Below are positions 34,846 through 44,263 of a DNA stretch of 64,000 bases, in pieces. The DNA is from Devosia rhodophyticola. Lineage in GTDB: Bacteria > Pseudomonadota > Alphaproteobacteria > Rhizobiales > Devosiaceae. Both the position numbers and the translations under genes were made by a program. A model generated the notes under the pieces. That model made no database searches. It saw only the letters and a list, made by a program, of their open reading frames with translations, and was not told the DNA's origin. Numbering within the stretch: position 1 is the first letter of the stretch; the number at the start of each line of letters is the position of its first letter. The stretch covers positions 434,001 to 498,000 of the forward strand of contig NZ_CP118247.1 in NCBI RefSeq assembly GCF_028816475.1, written 5' to 3'.

Positions 34846-35736
34846 ATGTTCGAGCTATTGGGCATTTCACCTCAGGTGCTCTTCGGGCAATTGCTGCTTG
34901 GGCTGATCAACGGCTCTTTTTATGCCCTTCTCAGTCTCGGCCTGGCCGTGATCTTTGGCCTGTTGAACATCATCAATTTCAGCCACGGCGCTCAATATAT
35001 GATGGGCGCGTTCGTCGCCTGGATGCTGCTGACCTATACCGGCATCAATTATTGGTGGGCCCTGGCTCTTGTGCCAATCATCGTTGGCGCTTTCGGGGTT
35101 GGTATCGAGCGGCTGATGATTTCAAAGCTCTACCATCTCGATCATCTTTATGGCCTGCTGCTGACCTTCGGGCTGGCGCTGATCATTCAGGGCGTTTTCC
35201 GCAATGAGTATGGCGTTTCGGGCCTGCCTTATTCCATCCCCGCCGAACTGTCGGGCGGACAAAATCTTGGCTTCATGTTCCTGCCCAATTATCGAGCCTG
35301 GGTGATATTCGCCTCAGCTATCGTTTGTTTTTGCACCTGGTTTGCCATTGAACGCACCCGGCTTGGGGCCTATTTGCGCGCCGCGACGGAAAATCCGACG
35401 CTGGTTGGCGCCTTTGGCATCAATGTGCCACGCATGATCACGCTGACCTACGGGTTCGGCGTGGCGCTTGCCGCTTTTGCCGGAGTGCTCGCCGCCCCGA
35501 TCTATTCGGTCAATCCCAATATGGGGGCGGACCTGATTATCGTGGTGTTTGCCGTGGTCGTCATTGGCGGTATGGGATCAATCCTTGGAGCCATCCTGAC
35601 CGGCTTTGGCCTGGGGATCGTTGAGGGGCTGACCCGGGTGTTCTATCCAGAAGCGTCTGCCGTTGTGATTTTTGTCATCATGGCCATTGTGCTGCTATTC
35701 AAGCCCGCAGGTCTGTTCGGAAGGGCCGCATCATGA
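34846..35736 (+). CDS. Branched-chain amino acid-type ABC permease (LivH family)
   Basis: This 296-residue permease has about eight membrane segments and the LivH signature NGSFYALLSLGLAVIFGLLNIINFSHG-type N-terminus (core GLLNIINFSHGA), plus IIVVFAVVVIGGMGSILGA near residue 235. It forms the channel with the LivM-type protein, whose gene overlaps its end by ATGA. Confidence 0.9.
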   Translation: MFELLGISPQVLFGQLLLGLINGSFYALLSLGLAVIFGLLNIINFSHGAQYMMGAFVAWMLLTYTGINYWWALALVPIIVGAFGVGIERLMISKLYHLDHLYGLLLTFGLALIIQGVFRNEYGVSGLPYSIPAELSGGQNLGFMFLPNYRAWVIFASAIVCFCTWFAIERTRLGAYLRAATENPTLVGAFGINVPRMITLTYGFGVALAAFAGVLAAPIYSVNPNMGADLIIVVFAVVVIGGMGSILGAILTGFGLGIVEGLTRVFYPEASAVVIFVIMAIVLLFKPAGLFGRAAS

Positions 35737-36707
35737 GTTTGGAAACCCCGGCGCAGAGTCAGGCCGAAGCCCTGCCCGTAGGCACGCCGCGCCTGCACCT
35801 CATCATTTTCGCGGTGCTGCTGGTCCTGCTGCTGATCGCGCCATTTGTGCTCTATCCCGTGTTCTTGATGAAGGTGCTGTGCTTTGCGCTGTTCGCCAGT
35901 GCGCTCAATCTGCTGTTGGGTTTTGGGGGGCTGCTCTCGTTTGGCCATGCAGCGTTTTTCGGTTCGGCCAGCTATATAACCGCCTACGCCGCCAAGGATT
36001 GGGGCCTATCGCCAGAGTTGGCCATTCTATTGGGTACCGCTGCGGCGGCCGTTCTGGGGCTAGGCATTGGCGCCTTGGCCATTCGTCGACAGGGCATCTA
36101 TTTTGCCATGGTGACGCTGGCCTTTGCGCAGATGGTGTTCTTCTTTGCGGTGAAAGCCCCGTTTACCGGCGGCGAAGACGGCATTCAGGCCGTGCCGCGC
36201 GGGCATCTGTTTGGCTTTATCGACCTCTCGTCGGATCTGACGCTCTATTTCGTGGTGCTGGTCATTGCCTTTGGTGGATTGCTCGGCATCTATCGGATCA
36301 TTCATTCGCCTTTCGGGCAGGTGCTCAAGGCCATTCGCGACAATGAACCGCGTCTGATTTCGCTCGGCTACAAGGTGCAGCGCTACAAGCTGGCGGTTTT
36401 TGTCATGTCTGCCACGCTGGCCGGGCTCGCCGGGGCGACCAAGGCGCTGGTGTTTCAACTTGCCTCGCTCACCGACGTTTATTGGACAATGTCAGGCGAA
36501 GTTGTGCTGATGACGCTTCTGGGCGGCATGGGTACCGTGTTCGGCCCATTAGTGGGTGCAGCCGCACTGGTCACCATGGAGAATTATTTCGCCGGGTTGG
36601 GGGCTTGGGTTACCGTTTTGCAAGGCGTTATCTTCGTTGCCAGCGTATTGCTGTTCCGCGAAGGCATTGTCGGGGTCATTGCGCGGCTCACCAAAAAGTC
36701 GCTTTAG
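35733..36707 (+). CDS. Branched-chain amino acid-type ABC permease (LivM family)
   Basis: This 324-residue permease has about nine membrane segments, LNLLLGFGGLLSFGHAAFFG near residue 55 and the coupling region AIRDNEPRLISLGYKVQRYKL near residue 205, both typical of LivM. It closes the hbd-livGFKHM-type operon. It converges with the methyltransferase gene, 15 bases away, with no clear terminator between them. Confidence 0.9.
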   Translation: MSLETPAQSQAEALPVGTPRLHLIIFAVLLVLLLIAPFVLYPVFLMKVLCFALFASALNLLLGFGGLLSFGHAAFFGSASYITAYAAKDWGLSPELAILLGTAAAAVLGLGIGALAIRRQGIYFAMVTLAFAQMVFFFAVKAPFTGGEDGIQAVPRGHLFGFIDLSSDLTLYFVVLVIAFGGLLGIYRIIHSPFGQVLKAIRDNEPRLISLGYKVQRYKLAVFVMSATLAGLAGATKALVFQLASLTDVYWTMSGEVVLMTLLGGMGTVFGPLVGAAALVTMENYFAGLGAWVTVLQGVIFVASVLLFREGIVGVIARLTKKSL

Positions 36708-36722
36708 GCCTGCCGGTCGTTT

Positions 36723-37510
36723 TTATCGCAGGGGCTTGGTGACGCAGATGGCATAGCGATCCTGTGCCAGCCGCTCCAGCCCTTGCAACGGCCTCATCTT
36801 GCGGGCCTGCGCCCAGTGGATGGCGCCTAACTTCCGGTCGATAACCGGATTGGCAAAACCGGCCTCAAGCAGCAATTTCACCACCGCTTCGGCGGGCATG
36901 GCGCCAGAAAAATGGACCTGGGTGCGAATTGCGGCCAGACGCTGGGCCATAGCTGGGGCCAGGTGTTGGCGCGGTTTTGCCAGCGAAAAGCGCTCCAACA
37001 CAGCGCGCAAATGCGATACCCAGCTTTTTTGCCCATATTGGCATCAACGATCAGCAGTTTGCCGCCGGGTCGGAGCAACGCGAACCATTCGGCGAATGCG
37101 GCCTTTGGATCAACCAGCGTCCAGACGAGGTGGCGATTGGTGATCACGTCAAAGCTTTGACGCGGCTCCATGGTGTTTTCGGCATCGCGCAGGATAAAGC
37201 GAATATCAGCCTGACGCTGGGCGGCCTTGTTGCGCGCCTGTTCGAGCATTGCCTCTGACCAATCGGCACCGGTTACACCAAATCCCGCGTCGTGCAGCAG
37301 GTGCGAAATAACGCCTGTGCCACTGGCCAGATCCAGAGCGTTTCGCCCTGCCCCGTCGCCCAAATGTCGGGCCAGCAATTGACGCCAGCCGCGCCGCTCG
37401 GCCTCAGAAAAAATCTCATGGCCGACGCCTTGATCAAAAGTTGCCGCGCGCTCGGACCAGAAAGCCTGAATTTCATCGCGAATGGAATAGTTTGAGCCCG
37501 TCCCGCTCAT
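36723..37510 (-). pseudogene. Class I SAM-dependent methyltransferase, frameshifted
   Basis: The N-terminal part carries the SAM-binding motif LDLASGTGVISHLLHDAGF, motif II GADWSEAMLEQAR and the post-motif LLRPGGKLLIVD. After MGKK the frame breaks in a run of six A on the coding strand (37025-37030). Adding one A gives KKSWVSHLRAVLERF and reads to the stop at 36723, for 262 residues. The break lies in a homopolymer, so it is probably a sequencing error. The gene is divergent from a ferric-chelate importer gene, so it may modify a metallophore or serve iron-responsive metabolism. That is inference; the family has very many substrates. Confidence 0.72.
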
Positions 37511-37589
37511 GCTCGTCTGCTCAGTCAAAACGCTATCACCTTGGAATTGCTCTAAAAGATATAACTTGATATTCGCCATCATGTTTTAT

Positions 37590-37600
37590 ATCGCAGCGAT
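37590..37600. promoter_or_regulatory. Short palindrome in the divergent methyltransferase/iron-importer promoter region
   Basis: ATCGC-A-GCGAT is a perfect dyad with five-base arms, 20 bases before the binding-protein ATG and within an AT-rich region containing GATATA and TATATC repeats. It could be an operator for a metal-responsive regulator. It does not clearly match the iron-responsive RirA or Fur boxes I know. Confidence 0.3.
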
Positions 37601-37619
37601 GTAGCACTAATTTTGTGAG

Positions 37620-38762
37620 ATGAAAATGAACTTTATGCGTCGTCTGGCGGCACCAGCATTTGTGCTGGCCGCCCTGTTCGCCGGCCCGTCGTTTGCACAG
37701 GCTTTCAGCGTAACTGACATTGCGGGGCGTGAAATCAAATTCGACAAACCAGTTAAGCGGATCATTCTTGGCGAGGGGCGAATGATCTATGCCATCGCTT
37801 CGGTCACCGAAGGCGATCCATTTGCCAAGATCGTCGGTTGGCGCAATGATTTGTGGACCACCGACGTCACCAGTTTTGACCAATATGCGGCCAAGTTTCC
37901 GGAGGTCAGGAATTTGCCGTTCCTGGGCAACATCACTGACGGAACCTTGCAGACCGAGGCTGTGGTTGCGCTGCATCCCGATCTGCTATTGCTGCCAATC
38001 GGGGCCAAGGGCGCTGCCGACGAAATCAAGCTGCAAGACACGCTCGATGGCATTGGCGTCAAAATTGTCTATGTGGATTTCCGCGAGCATATCCTTGCCA
38101 ACACTGAACCCAGCCTCGAAATTCTGGGCAAGATTTTTGGTGAGCATGATCGCGCCGAAGCGGTGGCAAAATTCCGCCGTGAGCAGTTGGCCCGGATCAC
38201 CGATGTCATTGCGGCCAGCAATCCGCCCCGCCCCGACGTATTCATGTATCGCGCCGCCGGCCTGATCGAATGTTGCGGCACTTTTGGCCCCGATAATTTT
38301 GGCTTGATGGTGGATATGGCGGGCGGCAATAATCTGGGTTCGCAATTCCTGCCCGGCTATACCGGCTCGATCAACCCTGAACAGGTCATTGCGTCAAACC
38401 CCGATGTTGTTGTGGTCACCGGATCGGACTGGACCCATGTTGCCAATGGCAAGTCCTATGTCAGCGTTGGCCCGGGCACGGCTAGTTCAGCCGACGCCAG
38501 TCGCGCCGCCCTCAAGGCCTTGATTGATGTACCAGCCTTTACGGGTTCCAAGGCGCTTAAAACCAATAATGTTCATGCGATCTGGCATCAATTCTACAAC
38601 AGTCCCTACCATTTTGTGGCGGTACAGCAGCTGGCCAAATGGTTCCACCCTGAACTGTTTGCAGACCTTGACCCTGAGGCAACCTTCAAGGCGTTTTCAG
38701 AGGAATTCCTGCCGATTGATTTCAAACCCGGCTATTGGGTTTCGCTGGACGACGGTAACTGA
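37620..38762 (+). CDS. Periplasmic ferric-chelate/metallophore-binding protein (FecB/FepB-like)
   Basis: This 380-residue protein has a signal peptide (RRLAAPAFVLAALFAGPSFAQA) and the class III binding-protein fold: VTDIAGREIKFDKPVKRIILGEG at the mature start, ALHPDLLLLPI near residue 118 and NPDVVVVTGSDW near residue 260. It delivers a metal chelate to the adjacent FecCD-type permease. No TonB-dependent outer-membrane receptor is encoded nearby, so the receptor must be elsewhere or the ligand small enough for porins. The conserved double cysteine LIECCGTFG is noteworthy. Confidence 0.85.
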   Translation: MKMNFMRRLAAPAFVLAALFAGPSFAQAFSVTDIAGREIKFDKPVKRIILGEGRMIYAIASVTEGDPFAKIVGWRNDLWTTDVTSFDQYAAKFPEVRNLPFLGNITDGTLQTEAVVALHPDLLLLPIGAKGAADEIKLQDTLDGIGVKIVYVDFREHILANTEPSLEILGKIFGEHDRAEAVAKFRREQLARITDVIAASNPPRPDVFMYRAAGLIECCGTFGPDNFGLMVDMAGGNNLGSQFLPGYTGSINPEQVIASNPDVVVVTGSDWTHVANGKSYVSVGPGTASSADASRAALKALIDVPAFTGSKALKTNNVHAIWHQFYNSPYHFVAVQQLAKWFHPELFADLDPEATFKAFSEEFLPIDFKPGYWVSLDDGN

Positions 38763-38764
38763 TC

Positions 38765-39841
38765 ATGGCCGTAGTCGAAGCCTTTGTTGGTGCGGCGACG
38801 GTTGAACCGGGGCGCGGTCTTTACCGCGTCCACACCCGCCGCAAATTGATGATATTGACTGCGATGGCAATAGCACTCTGCGTCAGTTTTGCAGTGGATC
38901 TGGCGTGGGGTCCAGCGCGATACGGGCTGGATCAGGTGCTTCTGGCGCTATTTGATCCGGGCGCGGTTTCTGATCAGGTTCGCACCGTGGTGTGGGACAT
39001 TCGCATGCCCGTAGCGGTTATGGCCATTGTGGTTGGCGCGGCACTGTCGCTGGCCGGGGCACAAATGCAGACCATTTTGGCCAATCCGCTGGCCAGCCCC
39101 TTTACGCTGGGTATATCGGCCGCCGCCAGCTTTGGCGCCGGCCTTGCCATTGTTACCAGTGTGCCGTTGCTACCGGTTGCCGCCAGCCTGATCGTACCGG
39201 CAAACGCCTTTATCGCGGCCCTTGGGGCGACGCTGTTTATTTACCTGATTTCGCAGGCGCGCGGCGTTTCGGTGCAAACCATCGTCCTATTGGGCATTGC
39301 GCTGGTCTTTACATTCAATGCCCTGTTGGCGTTCTTGCAGTTTCTGGCTTCCGAACAGGCGCTCTCGGCGGTTGTGTTCTGGACCATGGGCAGCCTTTCC
39401 AAGGCTACATGGCCAAAGATCGGGGTTACGCTCGCCGTACTATTGATCGCGCTTCCGCTGTTTGCACGCAATGCATGGGCGCTGACGGCGATCCGTCTCG
39501 GCGACGACAAGGCCGCCAGTTTTGGCGTCAACGTGCGCCGCATCCGGCTCGAAACCATGTTGATGGTGTCCCTCTTGACCTCTGTTCCTGTCAGCTTTGT
39601 CGGCACCATTGGCTTTGTTGGTTTGGTGGGGCCGCATATTGCGCGGATGATCCTTGGCGAAGATCAACGGTTTTTCCTGCCCGGATCGGTGCTGGCGGGC
39701 GCGCTGTTGCTGTCGCTGACCTCGATTGTATCGAAATCCATCATACCGGGTGTGGTGTTTCCCATCGGCATCATCACGGCGCTGGTTGGTGTGCCGTTCT
39801 TCTTTTCCCTGATCATCACCACGATGAGGAAATCATGGTAG
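38765..39841 (+). CDS. FecCD-family ABC permease for metal chelates
   Basis: This 358-residue permease has about ten membrane segments and family motifs LSLAGAQMQTILANPLASPFTLGISAAASFGA-type near residue 95 (core ANPLASPFTLGIS) and GTIGFVGLVGPHIARMILGEDQR near residue 280. It starts two bases after the binding-protein stop and overlaps the ATPase gene by seven bases. It acts as a homodimeric channel in the BtuC style. Confidence 0.9.
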   Translation: MAVVEAFVGAATVEPGRGLYRVHTRRKLMILTAMAIALCVSFAVDLAWGPARYGLDQVLLALFDPGAVSDQVRTVVWDIRMPVAVMAIVVGAALSLAGAQMQTILANPLASPFTLGISAAASFGAGLAIVTSVPLLPVAASLIVPANAFIAALGATLFIYLISQARGVSVQTIVLLGIALVFTFNALLAFLQFLASEQALSAVVFWTMGSLSKATWPKIGVTLAVLLIALPLFARNAWALTAIRLGDDKAASFGVNVRRIRLETMLMVSLLTSVPVSFVGTIGFVGLVGPHIARMILGEDQRFFLPGSVLAGALLLSLTSIVSKSIIPGVVFPIGIITALVGVPFFFSLIITTMRKSW

Positions 39842-40590
39842 GGCTGCAACTGGATGAAGTTGGCGCCGCGTATGGCCGCAAGACCATCATATCGGGTGTT
39901 TGCGTTCCCAAAATTGCCGCTGGCGAGGTGGTGGCGGTAATCGGCCCCAATGCTGCGGGCAAATCTACCCTGTTCAAGCGGATCGCGGGCCTTGTCAAAG
40001 GACCGGGCACCGTGCAGGTCACGGGCAGCGACAAGGGCCGTAACGCCATCGGCTATATGCCACAGGACAGTTCGGCCAACGCGGTGCTGAGCGTTTATGA
40101 ATCACTTTTGCTGGCACGCAAGCAGAAATCATCCTGGTCGGTGGCTGATGCGGACCTAATTTATATCGACCGGGTGCTTGGAGCGCTCAATATCACAGAT
40201 TTGAGTTTTCGCGATCTGGGCGCGCTCAGCGGCGGCCAGCGCCAACTAGTTTCGATGGCGCAGGCACTGGTGCGCGAGCCTGATATTTTGTTGATGGATG
40301 AGCCGACCAGCGCGCTGGACCTTCATCGTCAGGTTGAGGTGCTCGACTTTGTGACCACCCAGGCCCGCCAGCGCGGCATGATCGTGATGATTGCCCTGCA
40401 TGACCTCAATCAGGCGCTGCGTTTTGCTGACAGGGTGGTGTTGATCGACCATGGTGTCATGCGCGCCTTCGGCACGCCAAGCGAGGTCATTACCGCCAGC
40501 ATGTTGCGCCAGATCTATCGGGTCGAAGCGCGGATTGAAAAATGCTCACGCAATTTCGACCATGTAATCGTTGACGCCACGGCCGCCTGA
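39835..40590 (+). CDS. ABC ATPase for metal-chelate uptake (FecE-like)
   Basis: This 251-residue ATPase has Walker A GPNAAGKST, signature LSGGQRQLVSMAQAL, Walker B ILLMDEPTSALD and switch histidine MIALHDLNQAL. The LHDLNQ motif is typical of ferric-siderophore ATPases. I chose ATG 39835 (MVGLQLDEVGAAYG), which overlaps the permease stop. A much longer reading in this frame runs backward through the permease gene and is not real. Confidence 0.9.
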   Translation: MVGLQLDEVGAAYGRKTIISGVCVPKIAAGEVVAVIGPNAAGKSTLFKRIAGLVKGPGTVQVTGSDKGRNAIGYMPQDSSANAVLSVYESLLLARKQKSSWSVADADLIYIDRVLGALNITDLSFRDLGALSGGQRQLVSMAQALVREPDILLMDEPTSALDLHRQVEVLDFVTTQARQRGMIVMIALHDLNQALRFADRVVLIDHGVMRAFGTPSEVITASMLRQIYRVEARIEKCSRNFDHVIVDATAA

Positions 40591-40644
40591 TTAATCGGCA
40601 AATCGTCGCGCACCTGACGTCGCGGGTTTCAATATCGCTGGGGC

Positions 40645-42438
40645 ATGCTAGGAGTGTGCCGAGCAAAAATCAGTGCGGATACTGCACAAATGTCGTCGCC
40701 TAATAGCGCCAGAGCGCGCCCCAATTCAGGTAAACTGTTCGCATTGCTTGTGCCTTACTGGCGCTGGATTGCCCTGCTTGTTGGGCTGACGATTGCCGGC
40801 AACAGCCTGAATCTGGTTGGGCCACAACTGATTGCGCGCGCCATTGACGGGGCGGGCACAGCCAATTATTCGCTCACCAGCCTGATTGAGCAGTTTCTGG
40901 CATTGGCCGCGGGCGTTTTCATTTTGACCTACGGACAGTCAATTGTTCAGACGCTTGCTGCCGAAAAAGTGGCCCGCGATCTTCGCACCAAATTGATTGC
41001 CACCATTTCGGGTCAGGACTTTGCCTTTGTCCAGAAGGTGACGGCATCGAAGCTTCTGACCAATCTCACCTCGGATGTTGATGCGGTAAAATCCTTTGTG
41101 TCGCAGGCGATTGCCTCAATCGTTTCATCCCTTTTCCTGATCGTCGGGGCGAGCATCCTGTTGATGCTGATCGATTGGCAATTGGCGCTGCTGGTCTTGA
41201 TGGTCGTGCCGATCATTGGCTTTTCGTTCTATTTCGTACTCAGCCGGGTGCGCCCCCTGTTCCGGCGCGGACAGGAAGCGCTCGATTGGCTCAATAAAGT
41301 AATCAACGAATCCATTCTCGGATCATCCCTGATCCGCCTGCTCAATTCCCAGGCGTTGGAATACGACAAGTTCATCGTTGCCAACGGCGAATCCAAGGCG
41401 ATAGGCCTGCGGATCGTCGGGATGTTTTCAGCCCTTATTCCCATCATCATTTTCGTGACCAATCTGGCGACGCTGGCAATCGTTTCCTTTGGGGGGCATC
41501 TGGTGATTTCGGGCACCATGACATTGGGCGATTTTACCGCGTTCAACAGCTATCTGGGCATTTTGATTTTTCCCATCCTGATCATCGGCTTCATGAGCAA
41601 TGTGGTGGCGCAGGCCTCGGCTTCCTACGAGCGCATCGGAACGGTTCTGGCCAGCCCACCGCCCGAGCCCTGGGGCCGGCGCGACGACCCGCTGCATGGC
41701 GATATCGAGGTTGCCGGCCTCAATGTGCGCTATGGCGACAAGCTGGCGCTGGAAAACGTCAGTTTTAGCGTGCCCGCGGGCAGTCGCACAGCCGTTATCG
41801 GCCCGACCGCCGCAGGCAAGACCCAATTGCTTTACGCCATGAGTGGGTTGATTGTGCCCGAGAGCGGCCATGTCCGCTATGATGGCCACGAGATTACCGA
41901 CTACGACAAGCAGGCCCTGCATCAACAGGTGGCGCTGGTATTTCAGGACAGCGTGACCTTTGCGTTGAGCCTGCGCGAAAATATCGCCTTTTCGAACACT
42001 GTCGATGACCTGAGCCTGCAAAAGGCCATTGAGACCGCCGAATTGCAGGATTTCGTCGCCACCCTGCCCGATGGGCTCGACACCATTATTTCGGAGCGCG
42101 GCACGAGCCTTTCGGGTGGCCAGAAGCAGCGGATCATGCTGGCGCGGGCCTTGGCCCTTAATCCCCGCGTTCTGCTGCTTGATGATTTTACCGCGCGTGT
42201 CGATAGCCGTACCGAAAGCAAGATTTTGGCAAATGTTGCCGCCAATTATCCCGGCCTGACCCTGGTGTCGGTTACCCAGAAAATCGGGCCCATCGAGAAT
42301 TATGATCAGGTTGTCGTTCTGATGGAGGGGGCAGCGCTTGCCATCGGCACCCATGCCGAGTTGATCCACACTTCGCCCGAATATGTGCAGATCCATAACT
42401 CCCAGCAAAGCACTGACGATTATGCATTACAGGCTTAA
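40645..42438 (+). CDS. Exporter-fold ABC half-transporter with degenerate Walker B (partner A)
   Basis: This 597-residue protein has six membrane helices (about 35-320) fused to an ATPase domain with Walker A GPTAAGKT (about 387), a canonical signature LSGGQKQR (about 489), but Walker B LLLDDFTARVD, where aspartate (about residue 514) replaces the catalytic glutamate, and SVTQKI, where glutamine replaces the switch histidine. It is thus the degenerate partner of a heterodimer. The start may instead be ATG at 40690 (MSSPNSARAR). The gene follows the metal-chelate importer by 54 bases. By analogy with YbtPQ and IrtAB it could import or process a metallophore rather than export. Confidence 0.85.
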   Translation: MLGVCRAKISADTAQMSSPNSARARPNSGKLFALLVPYWRWIALLVGLTIAGNSLNLVGPQLIARAIDGAGTANYSLTSLIEQFLALAAGVFILTYGQSIVQTLAAEKVARDLRTKLIATISGQDFAFVQKVTASKLLTNLTSDVDAVKSFVSQAIASIVSSLFLIVGASILLMLIDWQLALLVLMVVPIIGFSFYFVLSRVRPLFRRGQEALDWLNKVINESILGSSLIRLLNSQALEYDKFIVANGESKAIGLRIVGMFSALIPIIIFVTNLATLAIVSFGGHLVISGTMTLGDFTAFNSYLGILIFPILIIGFMSNVVAQASASYERIGTVLASPPPEPWGRRDDPLHGDIEVAGLNVRYGDKLALENVSFSVPAGSRTAVIGPTAAGKTQLLYAMSGLIVPESGHVRYDGHEITDYDKQALHQQVALVFQDSVTFALSLRENIAFSNTVDDLSLQKAIETAELQDFVATLPDGLDTIISERGTSLSGGQKQRIMLARALALNPRVLLLDDFTARVDSRTESKILANVAANYPGLTLVSVTQKIGPIENYDQVVVLMEGAALAIGTHAELIHTSPEYVQIHNSQQSTDDYALQA

Positions 42439-44179
42439 TACCCAGGACACCAACCAGTCCAAAGAGCCGCTACGCGTTGGCCTCACGCGCCTGTTGCCGG
42501 TTATGGCGGGCGAAGGGCGCAATGTGGCGCTGGCGGTTTTTGCCATCATCATTTCATCGGCCACCACCCTGACTGCGCCGTTGATCATCGCCTATATCGT
42601 TGATCGCTTCATCGCGACAAATGATTATCAGGGCGTGTTTGTCTGGTCGGGGTTGTTGCTGGGCGTTTTTCTGATCGGGTTGGTTTCGTCTTATGTTCAG
42701 AGCCGCACCATGGGCGGCGTTGGTCGCCGCATCCTGTTCAATCTGCGCAATGCGATTTTCACTAAATTGCAGGCGTTGCCGGTCGCGTTCTTTAATCAGA
42801 ACAAGTCGGGCGATCTGATTTCGCGCATCAATAACGACACCGACAAGATCAACCAGTTCTTTGCGCAGGCCCTGATGCAGTTCCTGTCAAACGCTGCCCT
42901 GATGCTGGGCGCGGGCGTCTTGCTGGTAAGCCTCAATGTGCGGCTGGGGCTGGCGGCGCTGGTCCCGGCCATTATCGTGTTGATCGCAACCCGGATGTTG
43001 AGCGGCTGGGTCAAGCGCGCCAGCTTCAAAAGCCTGCAAACGCTGGGCGGGCTGAGTGGCGAGGTTCAGGAGAGCCTTGCCAATTTCAAGGTGATCGTGG
43101 CCTTCAACCGATTGGACTATTTCCGCAACAAGTTCGCGGGCGCCAATCAGGCCAATTATTCAGCCTCGGTCAAGGCCGGTGTTGCCAGCAACATTTTCCT
43201 GCCACTCTACGGCCTCGCCGCCAATCTGGGCACGCTGATCGTTCTGGCCTATGGCATCATTCTGATCGGCAATGGCGAACTGACCACAGGCCTGTTGATC
43301 GGCTACATTCTTTACGTCACCAATTTTTATACCCCGATGCGGCAGCTGGCCAGCATTTGGGCATCGCTGCAATTGGCACTGGCCGGGCTTGATCGGATTT
43401 CCGAAGTTCTGGCACTCAACTCGGACATGACCATCGTTCCATCCGATGAGGTTGTGGGCGACGCAGTCATGGCGTTTGACGACGTATCGTTCAGCTATTC
43501 TGGTGGTCAGGACGTATTGAGCGATATCTGCTTTTCGCTGGAGCGCGGCAAGACCTATGCATTGATCGGCCCCACCGGCGGCGGCAAGACCACCACAGCC
43601 TCGCTGATGGCGCGGCTTTACGATCCCAGCGCCGGAACCGTGCGCCTTAATGGGCGCGACATCCGCGCCTTTACTGCCGAGGAACGCGCCGAAACCATCG
43701 GCTTTATCCTGCAAGAGCCTTTTCTGTTCAGCGGCACGGTGGGCGACAATATCGTTTATGGCAATCCGGCCTATGCCGATCTGGCCGGTGGCCAGCTTGT
43801 CGATCGACTCGACGAAGCCGGCCTTTCAGGCTTGCTGAAGCGGTTTGATCAGGGGCTGGAAACGCCGGTTTCGGCCAGTGGCGATGCGATGAGTCTGGGG
43901 CAAAAGCAGTTGATCGCCTTCATGCGCGCGGCGTTGCGCAACCCGCAGCTGTTGATCCTTGATGAAGCGACCGCCAATATTGATACGGTCACCGAAAAAC
44001 TGCTCGAGGAAATTCTGGCCGCCCTGCCCGCGCAAACGACCACTGTCATCATTGCCCACCGCCTCAACACCATCAACAATGCCGACGAGATATTCTTCGT
44101 CAATGGCGGGACAGTGACCCCGGCCGGGTCGATGGAAAGTGCTGTCGACATGCTGCTTAATGGCCAGATGCAAAGCTAA
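42422..44179 (+). CDS. Exporter-fold ABC half-transporter with degenerate signature (partner B)
   Basis: This 585-residue protein has six membrane helices and an ATPase domain with Walker A GPTGGGKTT (about 381), intact Walker B LLILDEATANID (glutamate about 515) and switch histidine IIAHRL, but the signature reads MSLGQ instead of LSGGQ. Combined with partner A, one composite ATP site has both defects (aspartate Walker B plus MSLGQ) and the other is fully canonical, the hallmark of asymmetric heterodimeric ABC transporters. The ATG at 42422 overlaps the end of partner A by 17 bases. Confidence 0.87.
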   Translation: MHYRLNTQDTNQSKEPLRVGLTRLLPVMAGEGRNVALAVFAIIISSATTLTAPLIIAYIVDRFIATNDYQGVFVWSGLLLGVFLIGLVSSYVQSRTMGGVGRRILFNLRNAIFTKLQALPVAFFNQNKSGDLISRINNDTDKINQFFAQALMQFLSNAALMLGAGVLLVSLNVRLGLAALVPAIIVLIATRMLSGWVKRASFKSLQTLGGLSGEVQESLANFKVIVAFNRLDYFRNKFAGANQANYSASVKAGVASNIFLPLYGLAANLGTLIVLAYGIILIGNGELTTGLLIGYILYVTNFYTPMRQLASIWASLQLALAGLDRISEVLALNSDMTIVPSDEVVGDAVMAFDDVSFSYSGGQDVLSDICFSLERGKTYALIGPTGGGKTTTASLMARLYDPSAGTVRLNGRDIRAFTAEERAETIGFILQEPFLFSGTVGDNIVYGNPAYADLAGGQLVDRLDEAGLSGLLKRFDQGLETPVSASGDAMSLGQKQLIAFMRAALRNPQLLILDEATANIDTVTEKLLEEILAALPAQTTTVIIAHRLNTINNADEIFFVNGGTVTPAGSMESAVDMLLNGQMQS

Positions 44180-44263
44180 CACGCTTTCCCCCTTGGTCTG
44201 GGGGTAGCGCCGTCACCGGTTTTTCGTGTAGAGGGCAGGTTTACCCGCCAAAGGAAATCCAGC

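Noticed and set aside
38992..39834. Long open frame running through the FecCD permease gene into the ATPase gene, suggesting a fusion
   Set aside because: The part before 39835 is an out-of-frame reading of the permease with arginine- and histidine-rich random composition; the ATPase has its own ATG at 39835.
44183..44215. Terminator after the ABC exporter pair (CCCCC/GGGGG hairpin)
   Set aside because: The stem is short with mismatches and no T-run follows directly, so it is mentioned only as a possible hairpin under the nucleoside hydrolase entry.
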